Positions 6,622-13,786 of a DNA stretch of 57,591 bases are shown here, piece after piece. Numbering within the stretch: the stretch's first letter is position 1; the number at the start of each line of letters is the position of its first letter. The translations under genes were made by a program, and so were the position numbers. The stretch lies in the NCBI GenBank assembly GCA_025362575.1, contig JANYIQ010000223.1, positions 1 to 57,591 of the forward strand. The letters run 5' to 3'. The notes beneath the pieces were generated by a model that was given only the letters and a program-made list of their open reading frames with translations, did not search any database and was not told the origin of the DNA. The stretch is from Bacteroidia bacterium. GTDB lineage: Bacteria; Bacteroidota; Bacteroidia; B-17B0; Aurantibacillaceae.

Positions 6622-7548
6622 CTAACCTGTATCCATTTCGCGTTTCAGATATTCTGCCCACTCATACCTTATAAGAAAGTCGGCCAAGTCGAGTCCTTGT
6701 TCGCGTTCATCTTCCGTTGCTATATGTTCCAACATATCTGATGTTATTATCACAATGTTTTTCAGCTTTTTTCTCATGTTGTGTGCCTTCTCGCTCCATA
6801 GTTCAAACTTTCCCAAGTCCGGCCAAAGGATTATATAGCGATTCTCCAGTACCTTTATTTTATCGTTAGTAAGGCCAGTGGCGCCACCACAAGCTAACCA
6901 GATGTAATCCGGATTATATGCCGCTGCGATTAGGGCCGATTTTTCACTCTCAAGGATGCAAACTTTTCGATCAGGAAACGTTGCCAACAGATGCTCTCCA
7001 AAAAAACATTGTCTAAGTTCGAAATCTTTTTTTCCTTGAAGTCGACTTACCCACATAACTGGAGGCATGTTTGTTTTAACTCTGCCACAGTTAATTTGCA
7101 AGAAACAATTTTCATCATGACGCATTGCATACTGCATGATCTTTCCGTTCCTGATTTTTCCTTCAATATCAATTTGCCAAAAAACAGTAGCACCTTTCCA
7201 AAACCAAGAAGTGCCAATTTTATATTGTTGCTTTATTGCTTCTGCGGTATTGTCGTCTGTCAATTTTTTAATGAATCGGAAAAGAACATTTTGATTATAA
7301 CTACCCAAACTTTGCTGTAGTACCCTTGGGTCAATAAAAGAAGTTGCTTTTATCATGAGAGTTATTTTTCTCTCTTTCCAATTCTCAACAACCTTAGCAG
7401 AATCCGGCGAAAAAATTTTATCACAACCGAAACAATAACCTTTATCTGTGTAACCAACGAAGGGGCTAAACTTTCCATCTCCATTAGACTTGCCGCAGGG
7501 GCAATGTTTTACGCCCCTGCGATCAAGATTAAATTTTAGCTTACTCAT
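6622..7548 (-). CDS. Zinc-finger/toprim primase-like protein
   Basis: A 308-residue protein starting MSKLKFNLDR at 7546-7548. An upstream extension in the same frame would only read through the end of the helicase gene. The N-terminus has C-P-C-G ... Y-C-F-G-C, a CHC2-like zinc-binding site like that of DnaG-type primases. The middle holds a toprim-like segment with C-I-L-E-S-E-K-S-A-L and A-C-G-G-A-T-G-L. The layout resembles DUF6371-type proteins of Bacteroidota mobile elements. It overlaps the stop of the primase-helicase gene by 8 nt, so the pair probably works together in replication of the excised element. Confidence 0.75.
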   Translation of the reverse strand: MSKLKFNLDRRGVKHCPCGKSNGDGKFSPFVGYTDKGYCFGCDKIFSPDSAKVVENWKERKITLMIKATSFIDPRVLQQSLGSYNQNVLFRFIKKLTDDNTAEAIKQQYKIGTSWFWKGATVFWQIDIEGKIRNGKIMQYAMRHDENCFLQINCGRVKTNMPPVMWVSRLQGKKDFELRQCFFGEHLLATFPDRKVCILESEKSALIAAAYNPDYIWLACGGATGLTNDKIKVLENRYIILWPDLGKFELWSEKAHNMRKKLKNIVIITSDMLEHIATEDEREQGLDLADFLIRYEWAEYLKREMDTG

Positions 7549-9097
7549 TTTCAAGAAGTGATGAAAGTGATGAAAGTGATGGTATAGGAGAAGCGTCTTT
7601 TTCCAATTCAGGCACTTTCTTTTCGATAAACGCAACAAGCCCGATATTTCGTTTTTCAATTCTTACGTTAAGACCTCTAAGACGCTTTACGAAGTTTCCA
7701 TGACTGAGTGGCTTGTAGCGGAACTCCTTGCAGAATTCGCCGTATTCGCTACCTATGTTTTTTACAGAGATGTATCTCTCAAAACATTCTTCATAATTAC
7801 ATTCGTCTAGAAACATTTTTACGTTGTCGGATTCAGCTTTGTATTTGGCCAATTCTTTCTGTACGGCGTCGCAAAAGGTGAAACCTTTCTGAGTAAGCAA
7901 ACGGTTTAACCCTTCAAGCACCCAGTTGAATATTCCTGATAGTTCTCCAGCAGCGATTATTTTTTGCGCCAGTTCTTTGTCCTGTTCTTTTTCCGGTATA
8001 GTAACATTGAAAGGAATTATAATAAATCTGCGAAAGTAAGCGTGTGTGTGTTCAACGTTTTTCGGAAGAGTATTACAGTTGAAAGCAAATTTGCAATAGT
8101 TGGTAACTCTTATAGGCGCACCGTATATTGGTCTGGCCATTACAGGTTCGCCGGATGCTAGTTGCTTGAATAAATCCGCTTCAAGTTCGCCGGAAATTTC
8201 AGAAGCATAATTGAGCAACTTATTACCTATAGTAGCTAAACTATAACTGTTCTTGTTCATCAGATTCTGTAAAGAGTAACTACTCACATTGGATTGACCT
8301 AAGAGCGAGTTCATAAGATCGTAAAAAACACTCTTTCCGTTTGCGCCTTCTCCGTAAAGCATCAAAGCCTTTTCAAGTTTCAGCGTTCCTGTTTTTACGA
8401 AAACTGAAGCGAAAAATTCTGCTAATACTTTCTGACACGCGATGTCCGGTTGAACTCGATTAAGAAACGTTTCAAACATCGGAGCCTTTGCATCTGGGTT
8501 GTAATCGAAATTCAATTGATAAGTTAAAAAATCCTTTTTGTCAAATCCTCTCAACCTACTTTCCTTTGAGGTAAATTCAAACGTGCCATTTTTTAAATTG
8601 ATTAACACACAAGAATTACTTTGTTCCGGGCTAGGAAGAATTGCCTGTGTCATGAACTGCTGCATGAGACCTTTTCTGTAAGCGTGAAACATTGCTGTAA
8701 ACTTGCCAACACCTAATTTCCTAGCGGCGTCGCCAAGGAAAGATTGAATTTCATCTTTTTCCATTACATCCCAATACTGTGAGTTGTAGTTAAAAAGAGA
8801 ACCGTTATTGATACACAAAGCCCAATGATTTCTAAGAGCTGCTTCTTGGACTTTCTCAACCGTTATTATTTGTGTGTGCTTACTTAGTAATTTTTCGTTC
8901 GCTCCTAAATTAGCCTCAGCAAAAAAATCGACTGGGTTTAATTCCTCAAGCAACAGAGAAAGTATTTTTTTATGGTGCACCAATTTAATTGCTGCACTTG
9001 GTTCTGTTGGATTGGCAATGCTGTCACCCCCATTCAAAACTTTTTCTATTTCTTCCTTCAAGTCTTTTATCGGAAGTTTTTTTTTAATTTTTGTCAT
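7541..9097 (-). CDS. P4-type primase/D5-like helicase of the mobile element
   Basis: A 518-residue protein. A D5-N-like region precedes a superfamily 3-type helicase ATPase with Walker A L-Y-G-E-G-A-N-G-K-S near residue 250 and a sensor segment C-K-F-A-F-N-C-N-T-L-P. This matches the DNA primase/helicase of phage P4 and related satellites and ICEs, which unwinds the origin of the element. The extreme C-terminus has a short S-L-S-S-L-S-S-L-L repeat coded by a GTGATGAAA-type nucleotide repeat. It is transcribed with the zinc-finger/toprim gene. Confidence 0.85.
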   Translation of the reverse strand: MTKIKKKLPIKDLKEEIEKVLNGGDSIANPTEPSAAIKLVHHKKILSLLLEELNPVDFFAEANLGANEKLLSKHTQIITVEKVQEAALRNHWALCINNGSLFNYNSQYWDVMEKDEIQSFLGDAARKLGVGKFTAMFHAYRKGLMQQFMTQAILPSPEQSNSCVLINLKNGTFEFTSKESRLRGFDKKDFLTYQLNFDYNPDAKAPMFETFLNRVQPDIACQKVLAEFFASVFVKTGTLKLEKALMLYGEGANGKSVFYDLMNSLLGQSNVSSYSLQNLMNKNSYSLATIGNKLLNYASEISGELEADLFKQLASGEPVMARPIYGAPIRVTNYCKFAFNCNTLPKNVEHTHAYFRRFIIIPFNVTIPEKEQDKELAQKIIAAGELSGIFNWVLEGLNRLLTQKGFTFCDAVQKELAKYKAESDNVKMFLDECNYEECFERYISVKNIGSEYGEFCKEFRYKPLSHGNFVKRLRGLNVRIEKRNIGLVAFIEKKVPELEKDASPIPSLSSLSSLLENE

Positions 9098-9149
9098 TTT
9101 TTTGAATTTTAATTATTAGTAATATTTTAATTGTGTGAAAGAGTACGGT

Positions 9150-9473
9150 TTATGTCATAGCCCCCCTTTCTCTTGAATGTTTGAGTGATTTAACTTTATT
9201 CAAACTATTTTCTACTTCATTGCGCTTATATCTTACGCGAGAAGAAATTCTGTATGAGGGGATGATTCCTCGTTTTGCCCAAAGAGCAAGAGTCGGTAAG
9301 CTCACGCCTAAAATATTGGCGGCTTCTTTTCTGGTTATATAATCTGTGCTTACTTTTTCCTGCGGTAAAACATGTTGCTTCAATTCGGAAGCAATGATTT
9401 CGCGAATAAGTTTTTCTAAAACATTAAGCGGAATTGAGGATAGTAATATGTCGTTCGAATTCATAAGACACAT
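9150..9473 (-). CDS. Excisionase-type helix-turn-helix DNA-binding protein (copy 1)
   Basis: A 107-residue protein. Residues about 46-90 form a MerR-like winged helix of the excisionase family: Y-I-T-R-K-E-A-A-N-I-L-G-V-S-L-P-T-L-A-L-W-A-K-R-G, then Y-R-I-S-S-R-V-R-Y-K-R. The C-terminus carries V-K-S-L-K-H-S-R, shared with the second HTH protein at 10520-10828. Such proteins act as recombination directionality factors or activate replication genes of Bacteroidota elements. An alternative start lies at 9464. It precedes the primase-helicase on the same strand by 52 nt. Confidence 0.82.
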   Translation of the reverse strand: MCLMNSNDILLSSIPLNVLEKLIREIIASELKQHVLPQEKVSTDYITRKEAANILGVSLPTLALWAKRGIIPSYRISSRVRYKRNEVENSLNKVKSLKHSRERGAMT

Positions 9474-9636
9474 ACAACTTTTTACCCTCGCGGATGCATC
9501 CTGATAATCAGTTAGTTAACGAAACAGAAGGGTGAAATTCTTCTGGCGGGACTCCTTTTTAGGGCTTTGACCAAAATAAATGGACGCCATTTTTTATTAA
9601 AAAAAGGAGGATGTTTTTGGGAAATAAATGACAGAG

Positions 9637-9873
9637 TTAGGTTAAATCCATAGAAATACATTCCATCAGAGGAACGCCTTTCTCCCTTTTCATCTCACTT
9701 AGAATTTTTTTTCTTCGCGCATCAGTTTCTTCTTTGCTTTCTTCCTTAACAAGAATTTTTTCTATTTTCGGAATATGCTTTTTGTTTTCGTTAACATTAG
9801 AAGGATTGGAAGTAGATTCTTCAGGATCATTAGGAACAAATATTATTTCTTGGATTTTGGGTATTTTTTTCAT
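9637..9873 (-). CDS. Small charged protein of unknown function
   Basis: A 78-residue protein rich in Lys and Glu with no membrane segment. Two short segments repeat the pattern I-P-K-I-x-x-I (I-P-K-I-Q-E-I near the N-terminus and I-P-K-I-E-K-I in the middle), so it may be two copies of a small peptide motif. I do not recognise a family. It begins 7 nt after the stop of the 212-residue gene and lies between the two HTH genes. Gene status rests on position and operon spacing. Confidence 0.5.
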   Translation of the reverse strand: MKKIPKIQEIIFVPNDPEESTSNPSNVNENKKHIPKIEKILVKEESKEETDARRKKILSEMKREKGVPLMECISMDLT

Positions 9874-9880
9874 TCATTAT

Positions 9881-10519
9881 CTATTCTTCTATGTTCAACA
9901 TTATACTTCTGCTCCTCACCAGATTGTCCGACTTTGTTCCTGTTAAATTTGCACCATCATACAAAATATTGGTCATCATTTTGAAAAGGGGGGGATGTTC
10001 CAATTGTATATCATGCCCACCCCACTCAAATTTAGACAAGTCAAGATTTTTAGCGTGGGTGCCGAAAGTCATAACACCGCCTACACTTCGTTCAACGAGA
10101 ATGATGTTTTTCTTAAATGCGTTCAAATCACAGGATTGGATATTTAAATTGTGTTCAGGAAACAACAAATTGGCAGAACCTTGATTTACACTTTTGAGTC
10201 TTGTGTGCAAGGGGTCTTCAAAAGCGACCTTTATAGTTCTGCGCCTCTTTCTATTAATCCAAATCTCGATACTAGCGATTTCATCCAAGAGTAAACCGAA
10301 GTATGAAAATTCGTTGTTCAAATTATACAATGAATTCAAATTAGGCTCTTGTAAAAGGCGAAAGAAATCTGCGTCTAATAAAGCAAGTTCAAGTGGAGAG
10401 CGAAGTGTTTTTGCTACAGCCTCCATTTTTTTCTGCACTTCTATTGTGATTCGGTGTCCTGTAACGAGGCAACTATTTCCTATTAAAACTATTCTTATTT
10501 GGTCAAAGTTCTCCTCCAA
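9881..10519 (-). CDS. Unrecognised protein of the mobile element
   Basis: A 212-residue protein with mixed alpha/beta character, no signal peptide and no membrane helices. I see no catalytic motif. An I-E-I-W-I-N-R-K-R-R-R-T-I-K-V basic patch could bind nucleic acid. The start directly abuts the stop of the HTH gene at 10520, so the two are probably translationally coupled. It sits in the recombination/replication control segment of the island. No function is assigned. Confidence 0.65.
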   Translation of the reverse strand: MEENFDQIRIVLIGNSCLVTGHRITIEVQKKMEAVAKTLRSPLELALLDADFFRLLQEPNLNSLYNLNNEFSYFGLLLDEIASIEIWINRKRRRTIKVAFEDPLHTRLKSVNQGSANLLFPEHNLNIQSCDLNAFKKNIILVERSVGGVMTFGTHAKNLDLSKFEWGGHDIQLEHPPLFKMMTNILYDGANLTGTKSDNLVRSRSIMLNIEE

Positions 10520-10828
10520 TTAAATTTGATTTCTTGAATGCTTTAAACTTTTTACTTCGCGCAAACAACCTAATACTTCATTTTTTTTAAGTCTAACTAC
10601 TGACCCCAGTCTATAAGAAACAACTGTCCCCCGTTTACAGAATTTGTTGAGAGTTCCTAAACTAACATGAAGTAATTTGGCTGCTTCTTGCCGGGTTATT
10701 AGTGCATCCTCTTCTATGGGGGGCGGTATTGCTTTTTGAAATTCTGCCTTGATACATGCTTTGATTATGTTTTCCAATTCCCCCATTGGAATTGGAAATA
10801 AAACTATTCTTTGTTGAGGTTCTTTCAT
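10520..10828 (-). CDS. Excisionase-type helix-turn-helix DNA-binding protein (copy 2)
   Basis: A 102-residue protein paralogous to that at 9150-9473. The HTH core is A-L-I-T-R-Q-E-A-A-K-L-L-H-V-S-L-G-T-L followed by C-K-R-G-T-V-V-S-Y-R-L-G, and it shares the C-terminal E-V-K-S-L-K-H-S-R. It lies 11 nt downstream of the integrase gene, the usual place for an excisionase of a tyrosine integrase. Having two related HTH proteins allows one to direct excision and the other to control replication or transcription, as in Bacteroides elements. That split is an inference. Confidence 0.82.
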   Translation of the reverse strand: MKEPQQRIVLFPIPMGELENIIKACIKAEFQKAIPPPIEEDALITRQEAAKLLHVSLGTLNKFCKRGTVVSYRLGSVVRLKKNEVLGCLREVKSLKHSRNQI

Positions 10829-10839
10829 TAATTTTTAAG

Positions 10840-12132
10840 TTATGCCGACTCTAATTCTTTTTTGCGCCAAATATTCTCCAAAAGTTTTGCATCTTCAAAA
10901 TTCGTGGTCTTAAGATATTGAAGGAATACTTTTTCGGATTTATGAGCCGTTAATTTCATTATCAATAAAGAACTAACGCCTTTTTTAAAAAGATTTGTAG
11001 CAAAAGATCTTCGGGCTGTGTGGACGGTAATCAACTCATACTTCTTCTTGTTTGTTGTGACAAGTCTACCGCCCCGCGTAATGTTTGTTTGTATTACTTC
11101 ATGCAAACTTTCAACACGCTTACCAACCTCCTTCAAATACCGATTCATTTGCCCGTTTGATAATGCCGGAGGCAAAGAGTTTGAAAACATGATATATTTA
11201 CTCATTACTTCTTTTACCATCTGGTGCATTGGTATAACCACTATTTGTCCCGTCTTTTGCGTTTTGATTTCAATTTTATTGCCTTTTATGTTTTCTGGTA
11301 AAATGTTCGTCAAGTCGGAGAAACGCAAACCCGTCCAACACCCAACGATAAACAAATCTCTTACTCGTTCAAGTCTTTTACAATCCGACAAATCCATATA
11401 AAACATTTCTTCAAGTTCTTTTTCATTTAAGTAGATACTATAAGTTTGTTCTGATAAAACTCGAAACCTTTTGTTTCTGAAAGTTAGATTAGAATTCAAT
11501 TCCCTATCAGTTGCCTCATTTAAAAACATTTTTAAAGTCTTCGTATAACGGCCAACACTACTATTGCATAAAACCAATTTTCGGCTGAGAAAATCTATCC
11601 AGTTATCATAAAACTCCAAATCAATGGTTTCAAAATCTATTCGCTTGTTATAATAACTTTGAAATTCTTTTAATCTTCGTAGTGTATTTCGGTAAATTCT
11701 TATTGTGCCTTTGGCGAGTTTTTTTCCTGTATCTCTATTGAGTCTATTCTTCTCCGACTCTTGAATGAACGATTCAATAAACTCGAAAAAATTTAAACTT
11801 CTTTTTAAGGGCGCATCTCTGAGTTTGTGATCTAATAATTCTTTTAGTTCCTGTGGCTGAGGTGTTCTGTCATTGTCGTTCATAAATTGTCTGAAGGCAG
11901 AGCGAGCTGTTGATTCTATGTGATTAAGCCTAGTGTTAAACTCAGGATGTCCCACATAAGAAGATTTGATCCTTTGGAAGTTCTTTTTGCTTTTGTCGTT
12001 CTCGAAATATTGCGGACGCACTTTTTCTAATGTCGAATACATCAGTTTTTTATTACCCCACCGAATAATAAGATTAATCGGGGTCTCTTCTTTTGTGTTT
12101 ACGCGTCTTAAATTGAAGTTGTAGTTTACCAT
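10840..12132 (-). CDS. Tyrosine site-specific integrase
   Basis: A 430-residue protein with a phage-integrase SAM-like core-binding domain (about 100-210) and a catalytic domain at the C-terminus. The conserved residues are visible: the first Arg in T-G-L-R-F-S-D-L, the H-T-A-R-R box, the later His in T-A-H-K-S, and the nucleophilic Tyr in L-Q-Y-L-K. Size and architecture fit Bacteroidota ICE integrases. It is the rightmost gene of the island and begins about 280 bp from the probable attachment core, with three short direct repeats in between that may be its binding sites. Confidence 0.93.
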   Translation of the reverse strand: MVNYNFNLRRVNTKEETPINLIIRWGNKKLMYSTLEKVRPQYFENDKSKKNFQRIKSSYVGHPEFNTRLNHIESTARSAFRQFMNDNDRTPQPQELKELLDHKLRDAPLKRSLNFFEFIESFIQESEKNRLNRDTGKKLAKGTIRIYRNTLRRLKEFQSYYNKRIDFETIDLEFYDNWIDFLSRKLVLCNSSVGRYTKTLKMFLNEATDRELNSNLTFRNKRFRVLSEQTYSIYLNEKELEEMFYMDLSDCKRLERVRDLFIVGCWTGLRFSDLTNILPENIKGNKIEIKTQKTGQIVVIPMHQMVKEVMSKYIMFSNSLPPALSNGQMNRYLKEVGKRVESLHEVIQTNITRGGRLVTTNKKKYELITVHTARRSFATNLFKKGVSSLLIMKLTAHKSEKVFLQYLKTTNFEDAKLLENIWRKKELESA

Positions 12133-12220
12133 GATTTATGTTTTTTGAAATTTTACTATCACCAGCCGGACCAAACTTTGGATATATGACAAACCGGCAA
12201 AAAAAGACCTCTTTTTTAAC

Positions 12221-12241
12221 AAAAAAGCCCGAATCGGGCTT
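12221..12241 (-). terminator. Rho-independent terminator upstream of the integrase
   Basis: On the minus strand a stem AAGCCC/GGGCTT with a 5-nt loop is followed by a run of T. It would stop transcripts entering from the chromosome before they reach the integrase gene. No gene to its right on this strand obviously needs it, so insulation of the integrase is the likely role. Confidence 0.6.
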
Positions 12242-12370
12242 AAATGGGGTTGAAAAATTGAATATGCATCCGACATCGGTCAGGGCGTCGGTATATTTTT
12301 CCCTTACTTTCTTGGGGACTTGTAATCGCTCTGGTATCAGTCTGACAGCCTTACATGTGGAGAAAAGTGT

Positions 12371-12400
12371 TCGGGAAAATTCGGGAAAGTGAGGGAAAAT
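12371..12400. repeat. Three exact-period 10-bp direct repeats next to the attachment site
   Basis: Three consecutive 10-mers, TCGGGAAAAT, TCGGGAAAGT and GAGGGAAAAT, follow with no gap and share GGGAAA. A 10-bp period puts each unit on the same face of the helix. They end 11 bp from the att-like core, which is the position expected for integrase or excisionase arm sites. Confidence 0.5.
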
Positions 12401-12411
12401 GTCCCTAGTTT

Positions 12412-12424
12412 CCAGCGGGATCAC
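12412..12424 (+). other. Probable right attachment site: tRNA 3'-end-like sequence
   Basis: CCAGCGGGATCAC reads like the end of a T-arm plus the 3' strand of a tRNA acceptor stem. The sequence to its left does not complete a tRNA, so this would be the duplicated 3' end left by integration, with the intact tRNA at the far (left) end of the island. It lies close to the integrase gene, and a strong terminator hairpin follows it, as expected behind a tRNA. The tRNA identity and the exact crossover are not resolved. Confidence 0.4.
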
Positions 12425-12433
12425 TGGTAAGAC

Positions 12434-12465
12434 AAAAGCCTTAGCGCCATAGCGCTAAGGCTTTT
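12434..12465. terminator. Strong hairpin terminator (14-bp perfect stem)
   Basis: AAAAGCCTTAGCGC pairs with GCGCTAAGGCTTTT across a 4-nt loop, followed on the plus strand by T residues. It can act in both directions. Its place just after the tRNA-like sequence suggests it is the original terminator of the tRNA transcript. Confidence 0.75.
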
Positions 12466-12467
12466 TT

Positions 12468-12810
12468 GTTTACCTGAAGCGCCGAAAGCGGAGCTTTCGT
12501 AAGCTGAGGGTAAACAAAAAAGCGGAACCGCGACAGCGGGGCCAAGCTTTTTGTTTTGCAACCCGGATAGCTGGGATCAGCGATAGCTAATCCTTTACAA
12601 GCCCATATTTTACTAGTACTCCCAACAAACCAGCGGAGCCGCGATAGCGGAACCAAGCTTTTGTTTTGCAACCCGGATAAGCCGGCATCAGCGATAGCTA
12701 ATCCTTTACAAGCCCTGATTTTACTGATACTCCAATCGAAAAAGCGGAACCGCGACAGCGGGGCCAAGCTTTTGTTTTGCAACCCGGATAGCTGGGATCA
12801 GCGATAGTTA
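12468..12810. repeat. Inverted repeat followed by three copies of a 111-bp tandem repeat
   Basis: An imperfect inverted repeat (GTTTACC at 12468 to GGTAAAC ending at 12515) is followed by tandem units beginning at 12521, 12632 and 12743. The last is partial and fades near 12810. The period is exactly 111 bp, so the minus strand stays open as a false 113-residue frame of repeated text. Each unit carries internal inverted pairs (such as AGCGGAACCGC) typical of dispersed intergenic repeats in Bacteroidota. I regard it as non-coding. Confidence 0.8.
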
Positions 12811-12963
12811 TCCATAAAAGTCCCCGATAATCTATAGATAACTGACTGTTAGTGCTTTAACAAGCAAATAAATATACTTCACCCTTTAAGAACCCCACAA
12901 TTGCGCATATTTTAAGTCTTTTAAATTTAATTTATTGCTTAAGTTTGAGCTATAAATCTATCC

Positions 12964-13779
12964 TTGGAGCCCTATTTAGCCTATATCTTCTTCGCACTTA
13001 TCGGTCTGGTTCTGGGCTTAATTGGCGGCGGAGGCTCCATTCTCGGGGTTCCTGTACTGATCTACATTTTACATTATCCTGTTGATGTAGCTACAGGATA
13101 TTCTTTGTTCATTGTAGGAATAACCTCCTTTATAGGGGCTTTTGCTTTCATTAAAAGAGGCGATATTAGTCTTGAATCACTCATTCAGTTCGCCGTTCCT
13201 TCGCTTATCACCGTTTTTTGCGTTCGAAAATATTTAATTCCGCGGCTTCCGGCTGTTTTTTTCAACATCGGAGGCTTTGAAGTAAGCGAACAAATGGTAA
13301 TTATGACTGTTTTCTCGATCCTGATTCTTTCTTCTTCATTTAGCATGATCCGAAAAAACAAAACAAACACCAAGGCAGACATTATGTGGGCTGAGTTCTC
13401 AAGAACACCCATTCGTAAATATTTTGTTTTGGTTTTAGCAGTTTTGGTTGGATTTTTATCAGGCTTTGTTGGTGTAGGCGGAGGAATTATCATTATTCCC
13501 GTTCTTTGCTTCTTTCTGAGAGTTCCCATGAAAAAAGCAGTTGGAACTTCCTTAAGCATAATTGCCCTTAACTCACTTATTGGTTTTACGGGTACCATTA
13601 GCCATCTTTCTATCGACTGGCGCTTTTTGCTAAGCGTTTCGGCATTCTGCGTGGTTGGAATACTTGGTGGAAATGCAATTTCAGGCAAAATTTCATCTAA
13701 TAAACTTAAGCCCGCCTTTGGATGGTTTACCCTAATAGTTGGTATCTTTGTTATAGTAAAAGAGTTTTTATTCAAATAA
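12964..13779 (+). CDS. Sulfite exporter TauE/SafE-family membrane protein
   Basis: A 271-residue integral membrane protein with about eight hydrophobic segments. It has the two glycine-rich inverted motifs of the family: G-L-I-G-G-G-G-S-I-L-G-V-P near the N-terminus and G-F-V-G-V-G-G-G-I-I-I-I-P-V in the second half. The family moves sulfite or other sulfur oxyanions across the inner membrane. The start codon is TTG at 12964; no in-frame ATG exists before the upstream stop at 12946. The MBL-rhodanese gene follows after 7 nt, so the two form a sulfur-handling operon. Confidence 0.88.
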   Translation: MEPYLAYIFFALIGLVLGLIGGGGSILGVPVLIYILHYPVDVATGYSLFIVGITSFIGAFAFIKRGDISLESLIQFAVPSLITVFCVRKYLIPRLPAVFFNIGGFEVSEQMVIMTVFSILILSSSFSMIRKNKTNTKADIMWAEFSRTPIRKYFVLVLAVLVGFLSGFVGVGGGIIIIPVLCFFLRVPMKKAVGTSLSIIALNSLIGFTGTISHLSIDWRFLLSVSAFCVVGILGGNAISGKISSNKLKPAFGWFTLIVGIFVIVKEFLFK

Positions 13780-13786
13780 TCTCCAC

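Larger units (their letters stand above)
1..12424. mobile_element. Integrated mobile genomic island (right part; left end outside window)
   Basis: This region holds a tyrosine recombinase at its right end, two excisionase-type helix-turn-helix proteins, a primase-helicase module, and cargo made of a ubiquitin-like conjugation operon, an ImmA/sigma-like operon and restriction-modification genes. Nothing that looks like housekeeping lies between 1 and 12,132, while the genes to the right of 12,964 are ordinary metabolic genes. The right end is placed at a 13-bp tRNA-3'-end-like sequence at 12412-12424. The left end and the paired attachment site are not in the window. I see no conjugation or virion genes here, so the transfer mode is unknown. 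The boundary is an inference. Confidence 0.75.
12133..12963. other. Gene-free junction between island and chromosome
   Basis: This 831-bp stretch holds no convincing gene. It contains, in order, a minus-strand terminator, a small dyad near 12270-12290 (CCGAC ... GTCGG), the 10-bp repeats, the att-like core, the strong hairpin and the 111-bp tandem repeats. From about 12811 to 12963 I see only AT-rich DNA leading to the TauE-type gene. Confidence 0.7.

Noticed and set aside
7555-7590. GTGATGAAA-type short tandem repeat
   Set aside because: It codes for the Ser-Leu tail of the primase-helicase and is probably simple slippage; I saw no link to a CRISPR-like or iteron structure.
9552-9609. Nine-base inverted pair CTCCTTTTT/AAAAAGGAG in the gap after the first HTH gene
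   Set aside because: The 40-nt spacer and low-complexity arms make chance likely; no T run or promoter supports a function.
12074-12424. Minus-strand frame of 116 residues upstream of the integrase
   Set aside because: It overlaps the integrase start, the terminator, the 10-bp repeats and the att-like core, and shows no protein-like pattern.
12441-12782. Open minus-strand frame of 113 residues with repeated segments
   Set aside because: It is only the 111-bp tandem repeat read in a codon-compatible period; it has no start context and includes the hairpin terminator.
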